A DNA stretch of 54,445 nt from Cryobacterium sp. N22 (GTDB lineage Bacteria; Actinomycetota; Actinomycetes; Actinomycetales; Microbacteriaceae), in the NCBI RefSeq assembly GCF_002929555.1, contig NZ_PJJP01000017.1, positions 1 to 54,445 on the forward strand, written 5' to 3'. Both the position numbers and the translations under genes were made by a program. Shown in pieces: positions 18,799 through 26,681 of the stretch. The first letter of the stretch is position 1. Each line of letters starts with the position of its first letter. Under the pieces are notes generated by a model. The model was not told the origin of the DNA and ran no database searches. It worked only from the letters and a program-made list of their open reading frames with translations.

Positions 18799-19812
18799 AT
18801 GATGAAAGCTTTTCGCCACCTGACCGGGGACAACGCGCACCAGCAGAATTCCGGTGTGCTGAGGGTGGGCGCCCCTCGCGCTCAGTACCGAGCGCCCGCG
18901 GGCGCGCTCCTGGTCTCGGCGGTCCTGGTCCTCACCGGCTGCGCCGGTGCGGCACCCGTCGCGGAGGCCCCGTCCACCACCACCCCGTCCCCGGCCACAC
19001 CGGTACCCACCGCCGTCGGCGCCTGCCCGGAGTCCGACGGACAGGGGCCCTGGGGTGATGTCATCGCCAAGGAACAGGTCGCGGATGACGCGGGCAGCTA
19101 TTGCCACACGACTCTCGACCCGGCGTCAGCCGGCGCCCGATTCGACCCCGCGGTCGTGGATCTCGATTCGTTGGCGACGTACGGCTTCACCATCGAGGAG
19201 GCCGAGGCCGCACAGCGTGCGGCGCTCATCTACGTGACGGAAGCAGGGCTGGACTCAGCCCTCCTGGACGACTCCGCGACCGCCGACGCTACCTGGTTCG
19301 AGAGCGCCTCGCCGTGGTTCACGCCTGCCGCCCACGCCGCCCTGATGCCACAGGTGGCCAGCTATGGGCTCAGGGATGCCGGTGTCATCGTGTCTCAGAG
19401 CCTGCCGTCGCCGCTCACCAGGGACGGCGGTCCGCGTGCCGTCAACACGGCCGTCGGCGTCGACAAGATCTTCGGCACCCTGAGCGTGGACCAACAGACT
19501 CCTCTGCTTCTGGTCCGTACGACCGTCACCGTCGACTACGCCGCCACCGATGCGGCCATCGTGGAAGCGGCCATCCGTGACGAGCGCGGGACCACGAGCC
19601 TGAGCGAGGACAGCCTGCGGGCGAGCACACCCACCCTGTTCGACGGTTCAGACGACGAAGGACTTGTGCTGGTCGGCGGCTTCAACGTGGGCTTCGCCTC
19701 CGGCGATCTGACGGCGATTGAGTACATCAGCGCGGCGTGGACCCTGTCCACCGGCGATGGAGCACTGCAGATGGACGCCGTCGAGCCCGAGCTGGACCCG
19801 AGCCTGCGGTAG
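18799..19812 (+). CDS. Secreted lipoprotein of unknown function
   Basis: A 337-residue predicted lipoprotein. The ATG at 18799 follows GGGGGAACA; the N-terminus is unusually long and polar (about 30 residues) before the hydrophobic stretch GALLVSAVLVLTGC, whose LTGC is the lipobox. After the cysteine comes a Pro/Thr/Ala-rich linker, then an acidic domain of about 270 residues. Internal landmarks are GFTIEEAEAAQRAALIYVTEAGL and the strand-rich part LLLVRTTVTVDYAAT. No family was recognised. Related palindromic repeats flank the gene on both sides. Confidence 0.8.
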   Translation: MMKAFRHLTGDNAHQQNSGVLRVGAPRAQYRAPAGALLVSAVLVLTGCAGAAPVAEAPSTTTPSPATPVPTAVGACPESDGQGPWGDVIAKEQVADDAGSYCHTTLDPASAGARFDPAVVDLDSLATYGFTIEEAEAAQRAALIYVTEAGLDSALLDDSATADATWFESASPWFTPAAHAALMPQVASYGLRDAGVIVSQSLPSPLTRDGGPRAVNTAVGVDKIFGTLSVDQQTPLLLVRTTVTVDYAATDAAIVEAAIRDERGTTSLSEDSLRASTPTLFDGSDDEGLVLVGGFNVGFASGDLTAIEYISAAWTLSTGDGALQMDAVEPELDPSLR

Positions 19813-19864
19813 ACCCGAGTTCGCCCGGAGTCGCCACGCGGCGGTCGCCCGCCCATTCCGCCCT

Positions 19865-19931
19865 CAACTGTTGCCGGTGCGGTCAAATGCACCCGGCACA
19901 CCGGGACCAGTTGTCCGCAGCGGTAACAGTT
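19865..19931. repeat. Long palindromic repeat, copy 2 (related to 18611-18676)
   Basis: A 67-bp inverted repeat from CAACTGTT to AACAGTTG. It shares with the copy at 18611 the outer (A)ACTGTT/AACAGT arms, the GC(G)G flank and the CCCGG-C-CA-CCGGG centre, while the intervening bases differ. It lies downstream of the lipoprotein gene. Confidence 0.7.
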
Positions 19932-19990
19932 GCCGCGCCCTCGCACGCTCTTCCCCGCCGCCGTGGCAGGTGCCACGATGGGTCCACGTT

Positions 19991-20020
19991 GAGCATCCAC
20001 ACGAGGAGCATCAACACGAG
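19991..20020. repeat. Two 15-bp tandem repeats in the leader of the GNAT gene
   Basis: GAGCATCCACACGAG is followed directly by GAGCATCAACACGAG and then by a partial third unit starting GAGCGAGG. The purine-rich array ends in the ribosome-binding site of the GNAT gene at 20048. Confidence 0.75.
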
Positions 20021-20047
20021 GAGCGAGGAACGAGGAAAGAGGGGACG

Positions 20048-20623
20048 ATGACGATCGAGGTGAGCCCGGCCCACGACTTCGACGAGATGGCCACCATCTT
20101 CGCGCCGAAGAACCCCGATTCGTCGGTGTGCTGGTGCCTGTCCTGGCGCCTGAGCGCCAAGGAGAACCGGGCGCTCACGGGCACGGCCCGGGCCGACACG
20201 GTGCGGGAACTGTGCTCCCGCGATCTCGCTCCCGGCGTACTCGCCCACATCGACGGACAGGTCGCCGGCTGGGCGGGCATCGCCCCGCGCTCCGATCTGC
20301 ATCCGTTCGCGAACTCGCGCAAGATCCCACACCTCGACGACCTCCCGGTCTGGTCACTCTGGTGTCTCCGGGTGCGCCCGGGATACCGAAAACGGGGCGT
20401 CACGCCGGCGCTCATCGCCGGTGCCGTCGAGTACGCGCGAGCATCGGGCGCACCCTGTGTGGAGAGCTACCCGGTCGACAACGACGGCCGGCGGGTGGAC
20501 CTGACGATGGCCTTTGTCGGCACGCGCAGCATGTTCGAGCGGGAGGGCTTCACCAAGGCCGCCGACACGGATTCCATTGCCGGAGGCTTTCCTCGTATCC
20601 TCATGCGGCGGATGCTCGACTGA
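20048..20623 (+). CDS. GNAT family N-acetyltransferase
   Basis: A 191-residue GNAT protein. The N-terminal part carries the CWCLSWRLSAKENRAL segment typical of a group whose members act on small molecules; VWSLWCLRVRPGYRKRGVTPALIAGA holds the acetyl-CoA motif (R-x-x-G-x-x), and the end AFVGTRSMFEREGFTKA is the usual C-terminal strand-helix. The start has AAAGAGGGGACG upstream. Substrate unknown. Confidence 0.86.
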   Translation: MTIEVSPAHDFDEMATIFAPKNPDSSVCWCLSWRLSAKENRALTGTARADTVRELCSRDLAPGVLAHIDGQVAGWAGIAPRSDLHPFANSRKIPHLDDLPVWSLWCLRVRPGYRKRGVTPALIAGAVEYARASGAPCVESYPVDNDGRRVDLTMAFVGTRSMFEREGFTKAADTDSIAGGFPRILMRRMLD

Positions 20624-20650
20624 TCGGCTCCGGGAGGGCACAATCGAACG

Positions 20651-21004
20651 ATGACGCCCTCTGAGCCGGAGATCGATCCCACGGTGAAACCCAGCGGCCC
20701 CGGCTGCGTGGAGTGCGAGAGCACCGGCTCGTGGTGGCTCCACCTGCGCCGCTGCGCCGCCTGCGGGCATATCGGGTGCTGCGACGACTCACTGAACAGG
20801 CATGCGACCGCGCACGCCGCACACACCGACCATCCGCTCATCCAGAGCTTCGAACCGGGCGAGGACTGGTTCTGGAGCTACTCCCTGAATGCCGTTGTCC
20901 GGGGACGGCGGCTGGCCGACCCGCAGCACCATCCCGCGAGCCAGCCCGTCCCCGGCCCCGCCGGGCGTGTACCGGCGGACTGGCGGGAGCAGCTGGCCGA
21001 TTAG
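20651..21004 (+). CDS. UBP-type zinc-finger protein
   Basis: A 117-residue protein that is almost entirely a UBP-type zinc finger (ZnF-UBP). Ligands are visible in order: GCVECES, RRCAACGHIGCCD, RHATAHAAHTDHPLIQSF and GEDWFWSYSLN. In eukaryotes the fold binds ubiquitin tails; in actinobacteria its role is unknown. It starts 27 bp after the GNAT gene and may be cotranscribed. Its 3' half is overlapped on the other strand by the extended tail of the subtilase gene. Confidence 0.85.
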   Translation: MTPSEPEIDPTVKPSGPGCVECESTGSWWLHLRRCAACGHIGCCDDSLNRHATAHAAHTDHPLIQSFEPGEDWFWSYSLNAVVRGRRLADPQHHPASQPVPGPAGRVPADWREQLAD

Positions 21005-22652
21005 TCAGCCTCCGAGGGCGGGCGCTGGAGGCCGTGAGCAACAGGAAGGCGGCCGCGAATTTGTGCGAGCTCGAAGCCAGGGTCTCGCTCGATCCCATCG
21101 CCGAGTCGCCGGCGCCGTCGCCGAGCAGCGAGGCCAGAAAGGCCCGGTCCCGTACGAGGTGGAACGCCAGTTCGCCCTCGAATCGCGCCAGCGTGCGCTG
21201 CAGCTCGTCCCCCGCACCACCCAGGCGGCGCGCCAGGGCCCGTTCCAGCACCGCATCGTCAACGCCGATCAGGGCGCTGAGCCGGCTGGTCGGGCGTTCG
21301 TCGTCGCCCGGCCGGCGAGCCGGCGCCACAGCCGTCGCGGGCAGCGGCAGCGCGAGAAGCGCGGCCGCGTCCAACACGCCGGCGCCCCACTGCGACGCGT
21401 CCCAGCCGCTCGGCACCCGGCAACCGCCGGAGCGGAGGAGGTGCAGGAACACGGCCTGCAGCTCTGCCCCGTAGCGGTTGCGCAGCGCGTCTGCCCCGTG
21501 ATGCGCCAGCCAGAGGGCCGCAACACCGGCCAGGTGGCCGGCCGAGTAGGACGTGCCGGAGGTCTGCTGCACCCCGAACACCGGTCGGCCGTTCTGCCAG
21601 CTGACATCCGCAACATGCACCCCCCAGCCCGGTGCGCTGAGATCCACCGCCGGCCCCCGGGACGACTCGGGCCAGGGCCGGTCATCGGGCCCCGTTGCGG
21701 CAACCGCGAGGCAGTTGGGGTACGAGGCGGGTGCCACCACGATCCCCACGTTGTTGCCGGCGGCGGCGAGAACTATCGAGCCGGCATCCACCGCTCGCTG
21801 GATTGCCGTGCGCAACCCGAAGAAGCCCTTGCCGCCGAGGCTGATCGAGATGACGTGAGCGCCCTGGGCCCTGGCGTAGTCCACACTGCGCGCCACATCG
21901 CTGTCGAAGAGTTGCACCACGCTCTCGACGGTTCGCAGCGGGATGAGGGTCGCTTCCGGAGCGACTCCAACGATCCCGGCCGCTTCATTACCTCTGCCCG
22001 CGATCACGCTCGCCGTCGAGGTGCCGTGGCCGGGATAGGCCAGCGGCCAGCGTGACTCGTCCGGCGGCACCAGAGGGTCGAGTGCATCGTCGTCGTCGTC
22101 GATAAAGTCCCAGTCCCTGGCCAGGTCGAGGGCGGCAACACCCAGGTTCGGATGCAGGGTGTATCCGGTGTCCGGATGCCCGACCACGATCCCCCGCCCG
22201 CGCGAGGCTCCACCAGGGTCGGGAGGGAGCGCCCAGGCCTCCGTGCAGCGCATTGCGTCCCGTGCCCAACGGCTCGCCTCGCTGCCCGGCGGGGAGTTCC
22301 CCGGGCCAGGGGGTGCGGCGGCGGGCTCGGGCCCGATGAAGGCCCTGACGGGAATGTCGGCCTCGGCACGGCTGATCCCCGCGACGTCGATGAGTTCCTG
22401 CACCACGGCGTGCGCCCGGCGCGCGTAGCCTGACGAACCGACCTCCTCCGACACCTGCGCCGAAATGAGCCAGATATCGGTCTGCTCCGCAGGCACGTCT
22501 CGCTCAGTGAAAAGGGGTGCGGCCTGCCATCTGCCCAGCCGGGCGCGAAGGATCTCGGTCACCGCGAGCGAGGATTCCGGCGCCAGCGCGCTCTGCACCG
22601 CGATACGCATGGCGTGCGTGCGCGTGCTTGCCGGTGATGCCGCCTCTTTCAT
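20838..22652 (-). CDS. S8 (subtilisin-like) serine peptidase with an abnormal C-terminal tail
   Basis: A 604-residue subtilase without a signal peptide. The triad reads Asp161 (GHPDTGY), His209 (GHGTSTASVIAG) and Ser368 (GTSYSAGHLAGVAALWLA), with the oxyanion Asn at about 300 (AAAGN). Residues 1-110 form an N-terminal region that is not a typical I9 propeptide. The last roughly 55 residues are Arg/Pro/Ala/Ser-rich and lie antisense inside the zinc-finger gene; both other frames stop right at the boundary (near 21000-21006), one giving an ending SEAD. This suggests that a frameshift near the 3' end, real or from sequencing, has removed the native stop. The ATG at 22652 has GGAGGTG upstream. 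Confidence 0.82.
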   Translation of the reverse strand: MKEAASPASTRTHAMRIAVQSALAPESSLAVTEILRARLGRWQAAPLFTERDVPAEQTDIWLISAQVSEEVGSSGYARRAHAVVQELIDVAGISRAEADIPVRAFIGPEPAAAPPGPGNSPPGSEASRWARDAMRCTEAWALPPDPGGASRGRGIVVGHPDTGYTLHPNLGVAALDLARDWDFIDDDDDALDPLVPPDESRWPLAYPGHGTSTASVIAGRGNEAAGIVGVAPEATLIPLRTVESVVQLFDSDVARSVDYARAQGAHVISISLGGKGFFGLRTAIQRAVDAGSIVLAAAGNNVGIVVAPASYPNCLAVAATGPDDRPWPESSRGPAVDLSAPGWGVHVADVSWQNGRPVFGVQQTSGTSYSAGHLAGVAALWLAHHGADALRNRYGAELQAVFLHLLRSGGCRVPSGWDASQWGAGVLDAAALLALPLPATAVAPARRPGDDERPTSRLSALIGVDDAVLERALARRLGGAGDELQRTLARFEGELAFHLVRDRAFLASLLGDGAGDSAMGSSETLASSSHKFAAAFLLLTASSARPRRLTNRPAAPASPPVHARRGRGRAGSRDGAAGRPAAVPGQRHSGSSSRTSPRPVRSSG

Positions 22653-22685
22653 CGGTCACCTCCGCTCGCGGACGACGCTAGTTGG

Positions 22686-23339
22686 CTAGCCGCAGTACTC
22701 GCTGTCGATCTGAGCGCTGTCACGCACGACGATGGTGTCGACGAGCCCGTCGGCGCTCAAGCCGAAGTTGATCCAGTGTCCGCTACCGTCGGGCAGGGAG
22801 TAGAACGGGGCGTACTTGCCTTCGTTCTGCTCGATGTCGGGGTAGGCGACCGTGACCTGGTCCAGGGTGGCACCGATTCCGATTCCGGCGCTGGTCTGCG
22901 GGGAATTGGCGGCGACGGTGGGCACGGATCCCCAGGCCTGCAACACGATCTGCTCGACGACTCCGGAGTCCGACGGGTCGGGGAGCCAGATGCTGGGGAA
23001 GTCAGCCTTGTCGAGGGCGGTCACCCACGGGCAGCCATCCTGGACCGTGGTGGTGAACGCAGTCGTCGAGGTGGACTGGTCGGCCAGTTGGCCCTGCAGG
23101 GTCAGCGGTCCGATGGCTGTGTAGCCGATGAGCCATGAACTCGGATCATCCAGGTTCGGCTCGGCCGGAGCCGGCTCCGGCGTCGCGGTGGGAGCGGTGG
23201 TTGCCGCCCCGGCTGCCGGTTTCTCGCTGGCCGGCTGCTCGCTCGCCGGCTCGCCGGCGCATCCCGCTACGAGCAGCACGCCAACTGCGAGTGCAGCAAT
23301 CGAGCCATGCCTGTGGAGCACCGATGCTTTGCTATTCAT
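22686..23339 (-). CDS. Secreted lipoprotein of unknown function
   Basis: A 217-residue predicted lipoprotein. The signal ends in the lipobox LLVAGC, followed by a Pro/Ala/Thr linker with the short repeat PASE(Q/K)PA. The mature part has two cysteines (DGCPW and the terminal EYCG) that could form a disulfide, and the segment GIGIGATLDQVTVAYP, which recalls secreted beta-rich proteins. The start at ATG 23339 follows CGGGGGGAT; an upstream in-frame GTG is less likely. It lies 33 bp before the subtilase gene on the same strand, so cotranscription is possible. Confidence 0.8.
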   Translation of the reverse strand: MNSKASVLHRHGSIAALAVGVLLVAGCAGEPASEQPASEKPAAGAATTAPTATPEPAPAEPNLDDPSSWLIGYTAIGPLTLQGQLADQSTSTTAFTTTVQDGCPWVTALDKADFPSIWLPDPSDSGVVEQIVLQAWGSVPTVAANSPQTSAGIGIGATLDQVTVAYPDIEQNEGKYAPFYSLPDGSGHWINFGLSADGLVDTIVVRDSAQIDSEYCG

Positions 23340-23435
23340 GTCTATCCCCCCGGATGTCAGTACCACAGAGCGTACTCGCCCAAGCCAGCTAATTACCAGA
23401 TCGGCCTGCGATTTTTTCCCGCAACCACTCGGAGG

Positions 23436-24425
23436 TCAGTCGCGCGCACCGGTGGCGGCAATGGCGAGGTAGCGCGCGGCGAGGCCGCCGAAGGCGGCGG
23501 AGAGCTCGGGCGGGCCGACGACCTCGATGGTGGTGTCGAACCGGCCCAGCGATGCCGCTAGAGCCACCCACGACCAGGAGCCGACCTCGTAGCGGCAGCG
23601 GTCGGGTCCGAGGTCTTCGACGATGCCGTCGGCGGCGAACGGCAGCACCGCGCTGGCGGGCAGTCCCAGGATGACGGTGCCGCGGCAGGGCCAAGAGTCC
23701 TCCTGTGCCGAGCCCTTGAACCGCGCGGACACGTAGTCGCGCACGTTTCCGCCGGGGAGTTCGCGTGGGGTGAACCGGGGCCCGGTGGGTGCGCGCGGAG
23801 CAACGCGGTCGGCGCGGAAGATCCGCCAGTCACCCAGGTCGAGGTCCCAGGCTACGAGGTACCAGCGCCCGCTCGAGGTGACGAGGTGATGGGGTTCGAC
23901 ACGGCGCGGCGGCGGCGAGCCGGTGTCGCCGGGTCGCCTCGCGTAGTCGAAGCGCAGAACCTCACCGGCACGGATGGCGGTGGACAGCGCGATGAGCACA
24001 TCCGGGGACACCGGGTCGGTGCCGGCGTTCCCGGCGCGGGTGGGGATGGTCGTGAACTCGAGGGCGTCCAGACGGTGGCGCAGGCGGGCGGGCATCACCT
24101 GCCGCATCGTGGTCAGCGCCCGCACGGCGGCTTCGTCGATGCCGACCCCGGTCACGGTGGCGGCTTGCAGGGCCACGGTCAGGGCGATGACCTGGTCGTC
24201 GTCGAACAGGAGCGGCGGCAGTTCGTTGCCCGCGTCGAGCCTGTAGCCGCCGTCCGGTCCTTTCATGGCGTGGATGCTGTAGCCCATCTCGCGGAGGCGT
24301 TCGACGTCCCGACGCACCGTGCGGTGGCTGATCTCGAGCCGCTCGGCGAGGAGTGCACCGGGCCAATCGCGCCGGGTCTGTAGAAGCGAAAGCAACAGCA
24401 GCAGTCGCGAAGTGGTCGACGTCAT
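23436..24425 (-). CDS. WYL-domain HTH transcriptional regulator (YafY family)
   Basis: A 329-residue regulator. The N-terminal HTH_11/DeoR-like helix-turn-helix is LAERLEISHRTVRRDVERLR (about residues 26-45), followed by a beta-wing KGPDGGYRL; the WYL domain holds YLVAWDLDLGDWRIFRADRV and the C-terminal WCX region ends the protein. WYL regulators respond to small ligands or nucleic acids. It is divergent from the VOC gene, and the shared promoter holds a perfect palindrome. The ATG at 24425 was chosen; no clear ribosome-binding site is seen, so it may be leaderless. Confidence 0.9.
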   Translation of the reverse strand: MTSTTSRLLLLLSLLQTRRDWPGALLAERLEISHRTVRRDVERLREMGYSIHAMKGPDGGYRLDAGNELPPLLFDDDQVIALTVALQAATVTGVGIDEAAVRALTTMRQVMPARLRHRLDALEFTTIPTRAGNAGTDPVSPDVLIALSTAIRAGEVLRFDYARRPGDTGSPPPRRVEPHHLVTSSGRWYLVAWDLDLGDWRIFRADRVAPRAPTGPRFTPRELPGGNVRDYVSARFKGSAQEDSWPCRGTVILGLPASAVLPFAADGIVEDLGPDRCRYEVGSWSWVALAASLGRFDTTIEVVGPPELSAAFGGLAARYLAIAATGARD

Positions 24426-24443
24426 GTTTTTCACTCTAGGTGC

Positions 24444-24470
24444 AGTAGAGGACGAAAGCTGTCCTCTACT
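24444..24470. promoter_or_regulatory. Perfect 10-bp inverted repeat, probable WYL-regulator operator
   Basis: AGTAGAGGAC (24444-24453) and GTCCTCTACT (24461-24470) are exact reverse complements, 7 bp apart. The element is centred in the 107-bp region between the WYL regulator and the VOC gene. Its size and position fit a dimer-binding site controlling both genes. Confidence 0.75.
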
Positions 24471-24532
24471 CCTGTAACCATGGCTGGTATCCGGGACGAA
24501 CCCGGCGCATCCCCTCGAATCTAGGAGCAGAC

Positions 24533-24958
24533 ATGACCATCCACACGACCGCCCACCTCAACTTCCGCGGAGATGCCCGGGCCGCCCTGGCCTTCTACCA
24601 GGGTGTCTTCGGCGGCCAACTGGTCGCCATCAGCTACGCGGACGCCCACCGGGCAACCGACCCCGCCGAGGCCGATCAGATCGTCTTCGGCTCGGTCACC
24701 TCCGACGACGGCTTCCGCATCATGGCGTACGACGTGCCGCGCCAGAAGGCCTACGCGCCGGGCACGATCCCAGCTTTCGTCTCCGTCCGTGGCGCGGACG
24801 CGTCGGAGATCACCGGCTACTGGGAAAAGCTGGTCGAGGGCTCCGAGGTCGTCGAACCCCTCGCGACGTCGCAGTGGTCACCGCTGTACGGCATGCTCAC
24901 GGACCGCTTCGGGGTCACCTGGGTCCTCGATGTGGAGGTGGCGTGGGACGCGGCCTGA
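24533..24958 (+). CDS. VOC-family protein (PhnB-like)
   Basis: A 141-residue vicinal-oxygen-chelate protein of the PhnB/YjdN subgroup. The opening HLNFRGDARAALAFYQGVFGGQL and the ending SPLYGMLTDRFGVTWVLDV are diagnostic. Members are dimeric and of unsettled function; some bind metal or confer resistance. The ATG at 24533 has CTAGGAGCAGAC upstream. The gene is divergent from a WYL regulator, which is a recurrent actinobacterial pair. Confidence 0.88.
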   Translation: MTIHTTAHLNFRGDARAALAFYQGVFGGQLVAISYADAHRATDPAEADQIVFGSVTSDDGFRIMAYDVPRQKAYAPGTIPAFVSVRGADASEITGYWEKLVEGSEVVEPLATSQWSPLYGMLTDRFGVTWVLDVEVAWDAA

Positions 24959-24967
24959 TCTGACTTC

Positions 24968-24999
24968 CGGCGGGGCGGGCGGATTCGCTCGTCCCGCCG
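24968..24999 (+). terminator. Weak hairpin after the VOC gene
   Basis: CGGCGGG (24968-24974) pairs with CCCGCCG (24993-24999) around a GC-rich loop, 10 bp after the VOC stop. No T-tract follows, so the call is tentative. Confidence 0.35.
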
Positions 25000-25173
25000 C
25001 TACCGGGAAGACCCTACGACAAGCCCCGAGCGCAGTTCGGCGGCATCCCGGCGGGCGCCCGCGACCCGGGTTTCCTCGCTCGGGTCCAGTTCGATCTCGT
25101 CGAGGGCGTCCAGGGTGACCAGCGCCGACGGCAGGGAAGGATCGGAATCGTGCGTTCGCCCATGCCCCGACCC
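25000..25173 (-). pseudogene. Coding-like remnant without a start codon
   Basis: Directly after the stop of the next minus-strand gene the same frame stays open for about 57 codons, to the TAG at 25000-25002. It reads as a plausible acidic protein end (LVTLDALDEIELDPSEETRV and then AGARRDAAELRSGLVV), unlike random frame. It contains no ATG, GTG or TTG near its beginning. It may be the end of a decayed gene; it is not an extension of the upstream gene, because the upstream paralog ends at the equivalent Glu-Ala-Asp stop. Confidence 0.3.
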
Positions 25174-25932
25174 TCAGTCGGCCTCTGACGAGGGATAGAG
25201 GAAGACGTCCACCGAGTCTCCGCGGTAGTGGAACCGGATGATGCTCCCGTTCGGGAGACCTCGCATGAAGTCGTCCCCAAAGAGAGGCCACGCGCCGATG
25301 TCGGCGAATAGATCGACCCCAGGCGGTACACAATTGGCGCCGTCGAACGTGCCACTCGAACGGTCGATGATCATGAAGCACTGAAAACCCTGCGCATCCA
25401 CGGCAAACCACGGCTCGAAGCCCCGATACGGTTCGTAGCCGCGGATGCTGGTGAGTTCGGGCTCCGTTCCGAGGAATCCCAGCATCGAGAGCACCACGCC
25501 GTCTGGCTCGTCCGGGATTCGATGCACTGTGGCATCGGGATGCGGTCCGACGAGCCCCGCCACGGTGTACGCGAGGGCAAGAAAGGCCACCAACACGCTG
25601 GCCAGCAACGCGCCACGGCGGGCGCGTGAAGCAGTGAGACGCTGCCACAGCGACCGCGACGAGCCCTCGCCGGACGCCGCCGAGTCCGACGCATCGGCTC
25701 CGGACGCGGTCCCGGCGGGGTCAGCGGCCGGCGCGTCATCCCCGGCTGCAGCGGGTTCGCCGATCTCGGCGTCGGCGCCATCGGGCGGGCTCGCGGTGCG
25801 TGCCGCTTCCAGTTCCGTCAGCCGCGCCATCGCGGCGGGGTCGGCCTGGATATCGGGATGTGGACCATACGCCCTCCTACGGAGCTCATCCAGTTCGCGC
25901 TCAGCATCTGACGGGGGCGAGGATGCGTCCAT
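25174..25932 (-). CDS. Membrane-anchored protein, paralog of the upstream gene
   Basis: A 252-residue protein of unknown function. Residues about 10-50 hold a charged motif ELDELRRRAYGPHPDI followed by a helix ending in ELEAARTA, shared by many otherwise unrelated Microbacteriaceae proteins. After an acidic Ala/Asp-rich linker comes one membrane segment (ARRGALLASVLVAFLALAYT) and an extracytoplasmic domain of about 120 residues with GFLGTEPELTSIRGYEPYRG and a cysteine-containing CFMIIDRSSGTFDGANC core. The start overlaps the stop of its upstream paralog by ATGA. The same layout in both proteins points to a tandem duplication. Confidence 0.78.
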   Translation of the reverse strand: MDASSPPSDAERELDELRRRAYGPHPDIQADPAAMARLTELEAARTASPPDGADAEIGEPAAAGDDAPAADPAGTASGADASDSAASGEGSSRSLWQRLTASRARRGALLASVLVAFLALAYTVAGLVGPHPDATVHRIPDEPDGVVLSMLGFLGTEPELTSIRGYEPYRGFEPWFAVDAQGFQCFMIIDRSSGTFDGANCVPPGVDLFADIGAWPLFGDDFMRGLPNGSIIRFHYRGDSVDVFLYPSSEAD

Positions 25933-26663
25933 CAGTCGGCCTCCGGCAGGAGGTAGACGTAGGCATCCACTGTGTCGCCATGAAGCATGAACCTGATGAT
26001 GCCGTCACCGGCGACCCCGTCGAATCCTTCGAACCCATCCCCGGTCGACGAGACGTCCATGATGAGGTCTGCCGCAGGCGGAGCACAGCTCGATTCTGAG
26101 AGGTTGTCGTTTGCTCGGTGCACCGCCACGAGACACGGCGAGTCGAACGCGTTCACCCCGGACCAAATCTCGAGGCCGAGGAATGACCCGTAGGCGATAA
26201 GGGTTGAGGCATCGATCTCGTGCCAGGGGGCTTCCTCGACCACCAGTCTGCGGACCTGGTCGTCGGCCTCGGCCGCGGTCGGATGCAAAGTAGCGTCGGG
26301 ACGAGGCGCGGATACGATCAGGACCGTCGCGACGATCCAACCCGCGACGACCAGTGCGCCGACCGACCATGCGACCCGACTCCACCGCGTCGCCGTCGCG
26401 CGTTGTATGAGCGACCGCCACGAGCCCGTTTTCACTGGCGGCGACGGCGCGACATCCGTGCCGGCTGCGCTCGAGATCGTGGGGGCATCCGCCCGGCTCT
26501 CGACATCGGCGAGGTGCGCCGCCTCGAGTTCGCGCAACCTCGCCAGAGCCGCCGGATCGCCACCGATATCGGGATCCGGCCCGTAGGCCCTCGCGCGCAA
26601 TTCATCCAACTCGCGGTCGGCGCCCGAAGGGTGCGTGAAGCCTTCCACAGCTGAAAAATACAC
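25932..26663 (-). CDS. Membrane-anchored protein, paralog of the downstream gene
   Basis: A 243-residue protein with the same layout as the next gene: N-terminal ELDELRARAYGPDPDI motif, a linker, one transmembrane segment (WSVGALVVAGWIVATVLIVS) and a C-terminal domain with two cysteines (SPCLVAVHRANDNLSESSC) ending in a LLPEAD tail that matches FLYPSSEAD in the paralog. The start is a GTG at 26663, or a GTG five codons later; neither has a convincing ribosome-binding site. It begins 18 bp after the CrtA-like gene, so the three may be cotranscribed. Function unknown. Confidence 0.75.
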   Translation of the reverse strand: MYFSAVEGFTHPSGADRELDELRARAYGPDPDIGGDPAALARLRELEAAHLADVESRADAPTISSAAGTDVAPSPPVKTGSWRSLIQRATATRWSRVAWSVGALVVAGWIVATVLIVSAPRPDATLHPTAAEADDQVRRLVVEEAPWHEIDASTLIAYGSFLGLEIWSGVNAFDSPCLVAVHRANDNLSESSCAPPAADLIMDVSSTGDGFEGFDGVAGDGIIRFMLHGDTVDAYVYLLPEAD

Positions 26664-26681
26664 CCGGCTGCCGGGGCGTGG

